NCBI GenBank assembly: GCA_035578905.1
Contig: JAQJVL010000005.1
Coordinates: 5,648,480 to 5,712,479, forward strand
Reading direction: 5' to 3'
Source: Stictocephala bisonia
Lineage: Eukaryota > Arthropoda > Insecta > Hemiptera > Membracidae
Length of the DNA: 64,000 nt
Shown here: positions 12,146 to 22,954 of the stretch, one piece after another
How the letters are laid out: each line of letters opens with the position of its first letter
Numbering within the stretch: position 1 is the stretch's first letter
Made by a program: the position numbers and the translations under genes
The notes under the pieces: model-generated
Told to the model about the DNA's origin: nothing
Database searches by the model: none
Seen by the model: the letters and a program-made list of their open reading frames with translations, nothing else

Positions 12146-13085
12146 GTCTCTGACGGCTAGGAACTGCAGGAATAGAAACACGTTCCATCACAAAACTATT
12201 TGTTGACCAGTCTACATGACGGCTAGGAACTGCAGGAATAGAAACACGTTCAATCACAAGACTATTTGTTGACCAGTCTACATGACGGCTAGGAACTGCA
12301 GGAATAGAAACACCTTCAATCACAAGACTATTTGTTGACCAGTCTACATGACGGGTAGGAACTGCAGGAATAGAAACACGTTCAATCACAAGACTATTTG
12401 TTGACCAGTCTACATGACGGGTAGGAACTGCAGGAATAGAAACACGTTCAATCACAAGACTATTTGTTGACCGGTCTACATGACGGGTAGGAACTGCAGG
12501 AATAGAAACACGTTCAATCACAAGACTATTTGTTGACCGATCTACATGACGAGTAGGAACTGCAGGAATAGAAACACGTTCAATCACAAGACTATTTGTT
12601 GACCGATCTACATGACGAGAAGGAACTGCAGGAATAGAAACACGTTCAATCACAAGACTATTTGTTGACCAGTCTACATGACGGGTAGGAACTGCAGGAA
12701 TAGAAACACGTTCAATCACAAGACTATTTGTTGACCGGTCTACATGACGGGTAGGAACTGCAGGAATAGAAACACGTTCAATCACAAGACTATTTGTTAA
12801 CCAGTCTACATGACGGGTAGGAACTGCAGGAATAGAAACACGTTCAATCACAAGACTATTTGTTGACCGGTCTACATGACGGGTAGGAACTGCAGGAATA
12901 GAAACACGTTCAATCACAAGACTATTTGTTGACCAGTCTACATGACGGGTAGGAACTGCAGGAATAGAAACACGTTCAATCACAAGACTATTTGTTGACC
13001 GATCTACATGACGGGTAGGAACTGCAGTAATTGAAAGACGTGCCATCACAAGACTATTTATTGACCGATCTTCATAGGACAAATA
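12146..13085. repeat. 66-bp tandem array (about 14 units)
   Basis: The unit holds GGAACTGCAGGAATAG, AAACACGTTCAATCAC and AAGACTATTTGTTGACC followed by TCTACATGACG. Copies differ mainly at the junction (CCAGTC, CCGGTC or CCGATC; CGGGTAGG, CGGCTAGG, CGAGTAGG or CGAGAAGG). A 313-residue minus-strand frame (12141-13082) covers the array because 66 is a multiple of three. It has no signal peptide or non-repeat domain, so it is treated as a repeat by-product, though a short repetitive protein cannot be fully excluded. Confidence 0.93.
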
Positions 13086-14644
13086 CGGCTTTTCCTTGAC
13101 ATTTGTATACTAATTAAATAACAATTTCAATAAATAAATCACAATTTGTAATATAAAGACACTGGGAAGTTCAGGGACATTGGATGGGGTATTATTAGAA
13201 TGAAACCTGACTGTGTCTATTGTCCCTAGTCTGCTTCAATGACCTGTTACATCGTATAAATAATTGCTTGGCCTACATGAGGTAATTTGATTGTATTCTT
13301 CATCATTTGGACTAGTTAATCAAGAATGATGGATGATTTCGTTGATGATTATCCTTGGGCAGGTTAAATCATGCTAAGGCCACAAGATAACAACAGTGCT
13401 GACAATTTCCACAAGCTATTATTGGTGTGCAATTTACTTTTTATGGACTTAAACTTGTTGCATTCACTTCCTTTTCTCTTGTATTATTTATATTTGTGTT
13501 TTAAAGGTATTCCTTCTAATTTTTTTTAGGTCATATCTCCTGTAATGTCAAATGAAAACAAAATCATTCTTGATAGAAAATGAAAAATATTTTGGGTAAA
13601 CTTCTAGTGTTTAACAATTTAATATTCTTTCTTGCGGGGCCCATCATATTATTTGAATTGATGTGAGAAAGGCTATAGGATGTTGCCGTTGAATACATGT
13701 TTAATTTGTTTAAAAATAAAGTACGAGTAATTTTCATTGCTTAAGAGGTGGTAACTATATTAAACAAATATCCAATTAATTGCAGTGTTACCAATATAAT
13801 CTGCTATATAAGTCATAACCAACGGATTGTATTTTTTGGTTTTTTGTTTTTTATTTTTACATACAAAAAGACATTTTTATGGCTGGAAACAAAACTCGTA
13901 AGATCCCACGTGTTATAAAATATTACTTTATTCCGAGCCAAGAAGAGACCCATACTTTCAAAATTAAAGTCACTGAAAAACGTAATAGCACAAAACATTG
14001 TAACATAACCTAACTTGACATCTCAAATATGGCACTAATTAAGGTAGCTACTTTTGCATATAGCATATCATATTAATATAGAGCCTAACTTGATACGCTC
14101 ACACACAAAAGTTTACATCTTTTCTATCACGATTAACGAAATGAAGATACGGTACTGATAACGCGAATTGTAATATATTGGGAATTACAATGTTTTTTTC
14201 ATTGTAATTCCCAATGGAGAAGACATGTGTAACGATTTGTATTGTACAACTAATGTTACAATACAAATTAGAAACAGGTTTATAAAAACCTTTAGCTATT
14301 ATATAAAAGGCGTTAACAGCCAAGCAAAGAACCAGAGCAAGATATTCTGTACTTTTCCTCGTCACTTCATAGTTACTTAACACTTAGCAGTTTGTATACC
14401 TATATTTATCTGGGTATAAAAATAGACTGAACAACGTTTCAAAAGAGCAGGAAGGTGGATGAAGTGCTTTATCTGAATACAAACTACTAGTCATTGTACA
14501 AACATGTAACATCGGAATGTGGTCAACTCAACGCCTTACGTGGCGAGAGAAAATGTTAGCAAGACGGTGTTTTCCTCACCTCTATTTACCTCAACAAATC
14601 AATCTCAGCATTAAAAAATGACAGTTTACTATTTGCATCTGATA
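13086..14644. other. Intergenic stretch with two adjacent perfect hairpins
   Basis: Apart from the hairpins at 14177-14268, nothing is recognised. A 94-residue minus-strand frame (14099-14383) spans the hairpins and has no family motif. The region is A+T-rich. Confidence 0.45.
14177..14268. other. Two consecutive perfect inverted repeats
   Basis: The first is a 16-bp perfect stem, ATTGGGAATTACAATG at 14177-14192 pairing with 14200-14215 around a T7 loop. The second is a 12-bp perfect stem, ATTTGTATTGTA at 14235-14246 pairing with 14257-14268 around a 10-base loop. They are 19 bp apart. The stems are A+T-rich and need not be transcribed; they could be foldback ends or cruciform-prone DNA. Confidence 0.85.
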
Positions 14645-14805
14645 AGCAGAATCAATTGGTCGATGGATTTAACTTAGCTTTGTAACAACAAATCACTTAT
14701 ATTTTTATTCTTATTACAAACGTTTTAAACAATATGACTTTTGGATCTTTATCCAAATACACCACAGTTTTTTTAAATTAATAAATGATTGCTGACAGCA
14801 ATATA
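14645..14805 (+). mobile_element. LINE 3' UTR fragment, plus orientation
   Basis: This segment (CAGAATCAATTGGTCG, AACTTAGCTTTGTAAC, then CTTATATTTTTATTC and ATCCAAATACACCACAG, ending ATTGCTGACAGCAA) is the near-complement of 14820-14995 and resembles the 3' end of the LINE at 19890-20055. It is therefore a second 3' end of the same family, placed tail-to-tail with the minus-strand copy. It contains no coding sequence. Confidence 0.75.
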
Positions 14806-14814
14806 TATACATCG

Positions 14815-15690
14815 TATGGTTTTTTGTCAGTAACCAATTATTAATTAAAAATTAAAAAAACTGTAGTATATTTGGATAAAAATCCAAAAGTCATGTTGTT
14901 TAAAAAGTTTGTAATAAGAATAAAAATATAAGTGACCTCCTGTCACAAAGCTAAGTTCAATTCATCGGCCAATTATAACCTGCCTCACTGATTCTGTTTA
15001 TGTTGGCTAATCTCTCCGTAAAAGAGCGCAAGGGCCACTCTATAACTATGTGATCCATTGTTTGGATAGACTCCCCGCAATCACAAGACTGATCTACTGT
15101 CAATCCCAGTTTATACTTCCGTTAATTACATCAACCCACTTCAGTTCGGAACTGATTCAACAATGTCCACTCTCTACGAGGGAGGTTCATCCCACCTACA
15201 GGTATTGACAGATCGTTAATAAGGAACTTATTACGTCCATCAAAACTGTTCCACGCTACGGCACAGCTGGTATTGGGCGAGAAGTTTGAAATGCTCAACT
15301 GGAGATAAGTACGTAGAGGTGGGTTTACTGATTTTATTCGTGAGTTCTAACGTGGGAGATCCTGTGGGGAGGGGAATTCAAGGTCTTATTGAATTCTTTA
15401 AGTAGTGTCTCCTGACGTCATATGTCTGGAAGAGCTATATTGCACAGCATCGGGAGCCAAGGGAGTTGTCATTAGAGTGCCACTAATAGCTCTCATGACC
15501 CTACTAAGTTGGACATCAATCGCTTCAGCATGAACTCTATTTAGCCATACTGAAGCACTATATTCAGCAGCTGAATAGACCAGTGACAAAGCAGTAGTAC
15601 GCAGGACGTGTGTTTTTCCAAGTTATTCCAGCAATATGATGTAATACATTATTTGTCATGGTTTTGATTTTAGCTGCTGTTTTTATTTTT
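14815..15690 (-). pseudogene. Decayed LINE 3' end (reverse transcriptase C-terminus and 3' UTR)
   Basis: Minus-strand translation gives LVYSAAEYSASVWLNR (frame 15398-15589), a block typical of the C-terminal part of non-LTR retrotransposon ORF2. It is preceded in another frame by a HIAGITW-type block (about 15640) and followed, after a shift, by SRCCAI and VRRHYLK where the plus-strand copy at 19.4 kb has LPVLCNIAPPEIRR. Near 15060-15090 the complement of a CGESIQTMDHI-like block appears. Several frameshifts and stops make it dead. The 3' UTR runs down to about 14820 and meets the plus-strand 3' UTR fragment. Clade is uncertain; jockey-like or RTE-like LINEs carry this C-terminus. Only the 3' end is present, as is usual for 5'-truncated LINE insertions. 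Confidence 0.8.
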
Positions 15691-16619
15691 TATTTATTAT
15701 AATTTTTTTTTATAGAGAGAGAGATAGCTGAATATGACATTAGTTTAGATTTTTCAGTTGTGATTTTAGCATTAACTGAAATACTCTTCAATTTAATTTA
15801 ATCCTTCTAACCTTAGATCTGCAATCAAATTACGCGTGCTTTACGTACCATTAACATGGATTTAATGTATGTTTAAATGTGTATATTTAATGTATATTCA
15901 ACCATGCACTTGAAACTTACTGCATGTACAAGCTTAAAAACAGTGAGTTACCTTAAATCCATTATTAGGCCTACAAGTTAAGTGCAAAAAAAGGATCGCC
16001 TCAAAATCTGATGATGGCGAAAGATTTTTAGAACTAAATTCTGCTCAGGAAAGTCCGCCTGTAAGACCTTAATACAAGAAAACACATTAATATCAAGATA
16101 ATATAGAGCGAATTAAACACAAATGTGTGAACTTCACTTGAGTAAAACAAACTATGTTATTTAGTCCACCTGTTCGTTGTAATGTCAATAACCCATTATT
16201 ATTCAATGAAGTGAAAATAAATATTCTAAGATAATATTACGAAAATAATATCGATTGAGTTATTTCTTAGATATATATTTTAAAAAAAACCTTAGATTTA
16301 ACCCTAAGAATTCGATCCTGAAGAAGTGTAAATTACAAGTGGCATATAATTAAGAGAGAAACATTTCAATCAAATAAAAGAATTGTCAATAGTTTGCATT
16401 CAATGTAAGAGCGTACTTCAAAATTATACAACATTAAAACTATGGGAAGAAATATATTACATATGTTAAAGTTTAAGAAAGCAGACTCATGTCCAACCCA
16501 CTCCTGGCAATTCCCGGCAATGCAGAGATGATGACGTCTTCTCCGCAATAGGATGTTGAGTGTCACGATATCCTCCATCGCATTGTCCCAACGAATGCCT
16601 CTGCATGACAAAATAGCCA
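15691..16619. other. Intergenic A+T-rich stretch, nothing recognised
   Basis: No family motif, RNA gene or repeat was seen. An 87-residue minus-strand frame (16366-16629) is unrecognised. Confidence 0.4.
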
Positions 16620-17100
16620 TATGACTCACTCACCACTTTGCAAGCAACACAGAAATAATTTTCATTGGGTGAATGGGTTACTAAAAGTCATCTTTGTTGC
16701 AAGAGTTAGTGCGCTTCCATGTTTTGTGTTCGTTTGGGTAATTGAGTGAGAACAAATCGTGTTCTTTGGATGGGTTATGAGCCTCCATGATGTCCAAGTG
16801 TGTTATTTGAGTGGGTGGGCCACCACATATAAAAATGATTTAAGGGGGGCACTTGAAGTTATATTTTTTTAGTTAGTAGGCTCCCAGAGGTTGTATTCGT
16901 TGGGTATGTGGATAACCAAAAGTCATGTTAGTTGGATAGGTTGGTGGTCTTTCAGGAGTTATGGGTGTATTCATTTGGTTAGAGGCCACCAGAAGTCTTA
17001 ATCGGTAGGGGATTTGGCGGGCTTCTTAGAGTTCATCGGGTGGGTGGGCTACCATAAGTCATGATCGTTGGAGGGGGGGGGTCATGACCCACCAGAAGAC
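16620..17100 (+). repeat. Decayed minisatellite, roughly 45-50 bp period
   Basis: Variants of GTGGGTGGGCCACCAGAAGTC recur irregularly (near 16660, 16820, 16900, 16990 and 17045) with heavy divergence and length change. It reads as an old array on the way to unique sequence, in contrast to the homogeneous 86-bp array just downstream. Confidence 0.5.
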
Positions 17101-17240
17101 CTTAAGTTTATAGTTTACTATTCTTCTTTGACAAAGACATCAATTATGAAAACCCCATCACTTATGAGCAGGAGAAACTATTTTATAAGACGGTTAATAT
17201 CAGTTAGAATTGATGTATTTTCCCTTCAATACATTTATTG

Positions 17241-17277
17241 AACCTAACCTAACCTAACCTAACCGAACCTAACCTAA
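17241..17277 (-). repeat. Interstitial telomeric tract, about seven TTAGG units
   Basis: On the plus strand AACCT repeats seven times with one T-to-G change, equal to TTAGG repeats on the minus strand. It abuts the first unit of the 86-bp array, and its CCTAA text continues directly into the CCTAAAGAACC that opens each unit. TTAGG is the typical arthropod telomere unit. Confidence 0.85.
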
Positions 17278-19075
17278 AGAACCTCATAGTTGTAGAAGAA
17301 ATGTGCATAACGGTCTACAATTCGAGAGTGCACAAGCCATGTGGCAGAGATATAATCACCTAAAGAACCTCATAGTTGTAGAAGAAATGTGCATAACGGT
17401 CTACAATTCGAGAGTGCACAAGTCATGTGCAGAGATATAATCACCTAAAGAACCTCATAGTTGTAGAAGAAATGTGCATAACGGTCTACAATTCGAGAGT
17501 GTACAAGCCATGTGGAAGAGATATAATCACCTAAATAACCTCACAGTTGTAGAAGAAATGTGCATAACGGTCTACAATTCGAGAGTGTACAAGCCATGTG
17601 GCAGTGATATAATCACCTAAAGAACTTCATAGTTGTAGAAGAAATGTGCATAACGGTCTACAATTCGAGAGTGCACAAGCCATGTGGCAGAGATATAATC
17701 ACCTAAAGAACTTCATAGTTGTAGAAGAAATGTGCATAACGGTCTACAATTCGAGAGTGCACAAGCCATGTGGCAGAGATATAATCACCTAAAGAACTTC
17801 ATAGTTGTAGAAGAAATGTGCATAACGGTCTACAATTCGAGAGTGCACAAGTCATGTGCAGAGATATAATCACCTAAAGAACCTCATAGTTGTAGAAGAA
17901 ATGTGCATAACGGTCTACAATTCGAGAGTGTACAAGCCATGTGGAAGAGATATAATCACCTAAATAACCTCACAGTTGTAGAAGAAATGTGCATAACGGT
18001 CTACAATTCGAGAGTGTACAAGCCATGTGGCAGTGATATAATCACCTAAAGAACTTCATAGTTGTAGAAGAAATGTGCATAACGGTCTACAATTCGAGAG
18101 TGCACAAGCCATGTGGCAGAGATATAATCACCTAAAGAACTTCATAGTTGTAGAAGAAATGTGCATAACGGTCTACAATTCGAGAGTGCACAAGCCATGT
18201 GGCAGAGATATAATCACCTAAAGAACTTCATAGTTGTAGAAGAAATGTGCATAACGGTCTACAATTCGAGAGTGCACAAGCCATGTGGCAGAGATATAAT
18301 CACCTAAAGAACCTCACAATTGTAGAAGAAATGTGCATAACGGTCTACAATTCGAGAGTGTACAAGCCATGTGGAAGAGATATAATCACCTAAAGAACCT
18401 CACAATTGTAGAAGAAATGTGCATAACGGTCTACAATTCGAGAGTGCACAAGCCATGTGGCAGAGATATAATCACCTAAAGAACCTCACAATTGTAGAAG
18501 AAATGTGCATAACGGTCTACAATTCGAGAGTGTACAAGCCATGTGGAAGAGATATAATCACCTAAAGAACCTCACAATTGTAGAAGAAATGTGCATAACG
18601 GTCTACAATTCGAGAGTGCACAAGCCATGTGGCAGAGATATAATCACCTAAAGAACTTCATAGTTGTAGAAGAAATGTGCATAACGGTCTACAATTCGAG
18701 AGTGCACAAGCCATGTGGCAGAGATATAATCACCTAAAGAACTTCATAGTTGTAGAAGAAATGTGCATAACGGTCTACAATTCGAGAGTGCACAAGCCAT
18801 GTGGCAGAGATATAATCACCTAAAGAACCTCATAGTTGTAGAAGAAAGGTGCATAACGGTCTACAATTCGAGAGTGCACAAGCCATGTGGCAGAGATATA
18901 ATCACCTAAAGAACCTCATAGTTGTAGAAGAAAGGTGCATAACGGTCTACAATTCGAGAGTCACAAGCCATGTGGCAGAGATATAATCACCTAAAGAACC
19001 TCATAGTTGTAGAAGAAATGTGCATAACGGTCTACAATTCGAGGGTGTACAAGCCATGTGGCCAAGATATGATAA
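17274..19075 (+). repeat. 86-bp tandem array (about 21 units) with five-unit higher-order repeat
   Basis: The unit opens CTAAAGAACCTCATAG, continues GAAATGTGCATAACGG and TCTACAATTCGAGAGTG, and ends GCAGAGATATAATCAC. Diagnostic variants (GTCATGTGCAGAG, then GGAAGAG, then TAACCTCACAG with GGCAGTG, then two CTTCATAG units) appear in the same order in units 2-6 and 7-11, so a block of about 430 bp has been duplicated. Later units alternate CTCACAA types. The unit is not a multiple of three and carries no long frame. It is flanked by LINE 3' ends in opposite orientation. Confidence 0.95.
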
Positions 19076-19380
19076 TTAGGATACTTTGTATGATCACAAC
19101 ACAAGATATGAATCCTACCTCAATTTTATTAATAATGAACGTAAATAATAATTAAGTATCCAAATCACGCAGACATAGATATTTGCAAATTTTTTACAAT
19201 TTGAATATTTTTTAATTGAATTCAAAATGAAGGAAGGAGTATTATTGTTGGTAGATGAATCATTCATCTTAATTTGTGTTATTTGTGGGGTAGCGGCCAT
19301 AGTTGGGATCACAAATTCGTGAAAGTCCAGCCAACAGAAATAGCGTAGTATACACTAAAACAACTGATGTCTAATTTAAT

Positions 19381-20055
19381 AGGGTCACGACAGCTGTAAG
19401 TGGCCCTTTCATGTCAACGTCACTACCTTGGCTCCCTGTGCTGTGCAATATAGCTCCTCCAGAGATAAGACGTCAGGAGGCACTACTTAAAGAATTAATT
19501 AAGATTTTGAATGCTCCGTACCTCCCCATTATCCAGGATCTCCCACGTCATAAAGGTCGCTTAAAATGCCGAAACCCACCTCTACGTACTGCTTTCCAAT
19601 TGAGCAGATGGAATTTCTTGCACAAAACTAGCTGGATAATAGCGTGGAACAGTTTTGATGGACGAAATAAGTCCTTTATTATCAGTGGATGGGATGAACC
19701 TTTCTCGCTCGTAAAAACTGGACATTGTTTAATTGTTTCCAAACTGGCTTGGGCAGATGCACTGGAAGTATAATTGAGGATTGACACTAGATCAGTCATA
19801 TCATTGCGGGGAGTCCATCCAAACAATGGATCACATAGTTACAGAGTGCCCTGCGCTCTTTTATGGAGATATTAGCTAGCATAAAAGGAATCAGAGAGGC
19901 AGGTCTTGAATAACTTGATGGATTAGATTTAGCTTTGTGAGGGTTGAGAGTAGATCACTTTATTATTTCCATTAATGAATGACAACACTCTTGGATCTCT
20001 TGTTCCAAATATACTTTTTTTAATTAATATATTATTGCTGACAAACAACCAATAC
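19381..20055 (+). pseudogene. Decayed LINE 3' end (reverse transcriptase C-terminus and 3' UTR)
   Basis: The frame 19411-19773 contains LPWLPVLCNIAPPEIRRQEA followed by a block with RLKCRNPPLRTAF and ISGWDEPF. These match the conserved C-terminal tail of non-LTR retrotransposon ORF2 proteins. It stops at 19773, but a second frame just downstream reads CGESIQTMDHIVTECP (about 19805-19855), the usual Cys/His-containing block near the ORF2 end, so there is a frameshift. The 3' UTR (19890-20055, ending ATTGCTGACAAACAACC) matches that of the copy at 14.8 kb. Coding begins abruptly at about 19381, consistent with 5' truncation. Confidence 0.82.
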
Positions 20056-20884
20056 GCTATATATTCTATTTTCGTACGCATATCTTAGATTATTTATTTT
20101 CAATTCACGGATTTATGGTAAATACTGAATCCTGTTTGTTTTCTGTCATATTGTCATTATCTATTTTAAAGTCTCGTGTTATAATATTTTATATTATTTT
20201 ATTTCATAATTTAACAATTTAGTAGTAACTAGTATATTTTACAGAAAGGTATCATTGGTATTTATTTATTTTTATTATTATTTCTTTAAGAAATGGCGCA
20301 TGGAGAAGTTTACAGGTCTTTTATCATAATTATCCATAAGGTTTTTTTAGCGTTGTTAGAGGTATTTTCATTGAACACTACAAGAATTCAAATAATTTTC
20401 TGTTTATCCTGCATTTTAAAATTTGCAATTCCATTTCTTGTACGTGTATATGGTTTTGATATAAAAGACTAGCTTATCCGTTAAAAATTAGTCACTTCAA
20501 TTAGCATCACTTAGCCTATTTTTAAAAGTGTTCATTTTATTTGTTTTTATCTAACAGCTGATGGTGTCAAAAAAATAATGTAACTCCATTACGTTATCTT
20601 TGAAATGTCAAAGGCCACTGAGGTGGAGCCTGCGGCCTCACCTGGGAGCTCTGCATTTAGCCTCATTGTGCAACTCGGCCTGTGTCCTCGCCAGGAAACT
20701 TTTCTATAGACCCTATTGAGGAACTCGGCCTGCGGCCTCGTGGATAACCACGACCATAGTTAGTAAAACTAGTGTTCCATAAGATGTTGATTATCTTTTT
20801 TATTTGCTATGAATTAATATAATAATTATTAGCTGTTTTCTGATGGTCAGATACAATACTTCGAATCTCAGCTATTTTAATCTC
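20056..20884. other. Intergenic stretch with a small G+C-rich degenerate repeat
   Basis: Mostly A+T-rich unique-looking DNA. At about 20620-20745 three degenerate copies, spaced about 50 bp, share GGAACTCGGCCTGCGGCCTC-like text. No gene was recognised. Confidence 0.45.
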
Positions 20885-21300
20885 GAATCATGATATCCTT
20901 AAGCGTCTTCTCAAAGGCAGGATACCTGTCTTACACAAAGACCCGCGAAGTTATCGATAGTGTGGTGTGTTACACTTCCTAAACAAATCATCAGATACCT
21001 GAATGCCCAATTTTGAAGTGTTCAGGTCTCATCGTATGATCATTTCATAGGTATTACGCAGGCGTCTAGTAAATGTATACTCGTTATCTTGGAATGTTGT
21101 TTCCCCATGAGTCTCCAATGCTTCTGGTGTGCACACTAACAGATAACCAATCTAAAACAATGTTACATGCCTGGATGTAATAAACTCGGCACGCTGGTTA
21201 GGGACGAGTAGAATGTGCTCGGCTCCTTCTTGGGCAAGCCCATCTGTTTCCTCATTTCCTTGACTTGTATTAGACTTGGCACCTGTCATAGAACTCTAGT
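20885..21300 (-). pseudogene. LINE remnant with an RNase H-like motif
   Basis: Minus-strand translation near 21220-21262 gives GNEETDGLAQEGA, matching the GNExADxLAxxGA signature of RNase H domains in R1-, I- and jockey-type LINE proteins. Further along, after stops, it reads LGIQVSDDLFRKC (about 20965-21005), resembling the block that precedes the C-terminal Cys motif in such proteins. The frame is broken by stops and shifts. The short length and decay make the clade assignment insecure. Confidence 0.55.
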
Positions 21301-21785
21301 TTTTTACCTTAGTCCAAGCAGGTCTAAGACATATACACACGTTTGAATAAAAAAAAAAATGGAAAGTAAATTAAATGTTCTTTCGCACAATCAGGTATGT
21401 CCTATGACTTGCAGAAATGTGGTAAAAAATGTGATCCGCTATCCCTTTGAGCTATGATTGAATATAACCACTAATGAAGCTGTGATAGTTACTCCAGTTC
21501 ACACAGATAACTCATGCACATCTTACCTGTTTTCACATGTACACAAGCCCCACTCACAGAGTCGTAAGCTTCATGTGTTTTTGATCAAAGAAGATTTAAC
21601 ATCAGTGATCTCTATTCCTTTTATATTTCTCTATTTCTATTCCCACAGAATAATTGTGATCCTAAAAGGTCACCCTGTGATTAAGTCGTCATATCGATCT
21701 GAACATACATTCTGCACCACGTTTACTTCTGAAAGCTCAAATTAATGGTGCAATCCCTGAGTATACAATCACCAGTTTACCGTAT
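21301..21785. other. Probable decayed continuation of LINE sequence, no readable motif
   Basis: A 95-residue plus-strand frame (21458-21745) has no family motif. The segment lies downstream, in minus-strand terms, of the reverse-transcriptase relic at 21.8-22.85 kb and may be its diverged 3' part. Confidence 0.3.
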
Positions 21786-21878
21786 GTTCAACCTTCATTA
21801 CAAGTCGGGGATGATTCTTATAGCTTTTTTTTAAAATAAGAAACACTTTCTTCGTGAGTGAGCTTTCAAAATCCCAAA
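21786..21878 (-). pseudogene. LINE reverse-transcriptase remnant, distal part
   Basis: Minus-strand reading continues the block at 22590-22850 if the intervening hAT-like element is ignored. From 21878 down it gives SSLTKKVFLILKK and, after a shift within an A-run, AIRIIPDL, where LINE proteins usually have a KVFxLQKKAIRII-type block. The continuity across the insertion supports both the LINE identity and the insertion boundaries. Confidence 0.7.
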
Positions 21879-22589
21879 TAGGGATGGAAACATGTTTCAG
21901 CATATCGATATATCGCAAACCAAATATCGATATATTGATAATATCGAAAGAAAAATATCGTTATATCGGGTAACTGATATATCGAATTGTAAATGATTGA
22001 TCTGTTTATAATTATGCACTAACTCTTATGTTAACACCAAAAATACATTCATGTTTTGCTGTCACTATTTAGAATAGCCACTGAATGTAAAAATTAAATA
22101 CATTTATCTATTTAAGATCATATTCAAACAATGTAACATCATCTAAAACAAGATTCATAATAAGAATAATTATAGCTTAATTATTATGTTAATTATAAAA
22201 GAATAATGCAATAACATTGTTATTTTTGTTCTTCAGATTTAAAAATGCCACTAGGCTTCTTATAAACACTACAAATCAAACAAATTAATTCATTAAACTA
22301 CATTTTAATCGTTAACCTGACGTAAAAATACTAAATAAGTTTAATTTATTTTTCCAATGCATGTTTTGTAAGCATAAGAGGCGATTTAAATGTGTTTTTT
22401 TTTTCGAATCGTGATGATTTTGAGGAGGGAAAATAATGTCAATATTTAGTGATATGATATATCGGACCATAATATCGATATGGCTGATATTATCGAAAGA
22501 AAATATCGATACTAATATATCGATATATCTGACAAAATTTATTGATATTTCCGATATATCGATATATCTTTGCCATCCCTAACCCCAAA
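21871..22589. mobile_element. hAT-like MITE, copy 1, inserted in a LINE relic
   Basis: The element (21879-22581, 703 bp) starts TAGGGATGG and ends CCATCCCTA. It has longer imperfect inverted ends rich in TATCGATATATCG (21901-21990 and 22440-22570). It is flanked by ATCCCAAA (21871-21878) and ACCCCAAA (22582-22589), an 8-bp target duplication with one mismatch. An 8-bp duplication and YARNG ends fit the hAT superfamily. The interior is A+T-rich without a transposase frame. A second, internally shorter copy is at 32653-33186 in the same orientation. Confidence 0.85.
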
Positions 22590-22850
22590 TAGGAATATCG
22601 TAGGACAGTTGAGGTATGAAACAAACATGATAAGGAAGAAGCAACATTCTATTGTTGGAATAAAAAGATATTCTGCGAAGGAGGAATAGACAACGATTGA
22701 ATTTTTTTAATACCTTAATAATATGCTCCTGGAATTTAATTTCGTAATCAAAAACTATTCCTAGAAAACTAACACTTGCATTGGATAATAAAATATGCTG
22801 TAGGTATTATTTTCATGAATATATGATAGTTTGTGAAAATGAGTCAACAA
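22590..22850 (-). pseudogene. LINE reverse-transcriptase remnant, proximal part
   Basis: Minus-strand translation from about 22775 to 22590 gives VSFLGIVFDYEIKFQEHI, then LLRRISFYSN and FIPQLSYDIPIW. These match the C-terminal thumb-side block of LINE reverse transcriptases (FLGVxxDxxLxWxEHI, then LRRIS and PxLSYGIxxWG). The reading breaks at the hAT-like element and resumes on its other side. Upstream, at higher coordinates, the frame decays by about 22850. The YxDD catalytic motif lies further upstream and is not present. Confidence 0.78.
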
Positions 22851-22954
22851 ATACTATTCTTTTTTAACCGAAATTTCGATAAATTCCTAACTCGATTGAG
22901 TTGGCTGTTCGGAAATTTCTGTCTTCTAATTGTGAGGAATTTACAATCGAATAT

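Noticed and set aside
17241..17277. True chromosome end
   Set aside because: Only about seven degenerate units, with unrelated DNA on both sides; it is an interstitial tract.
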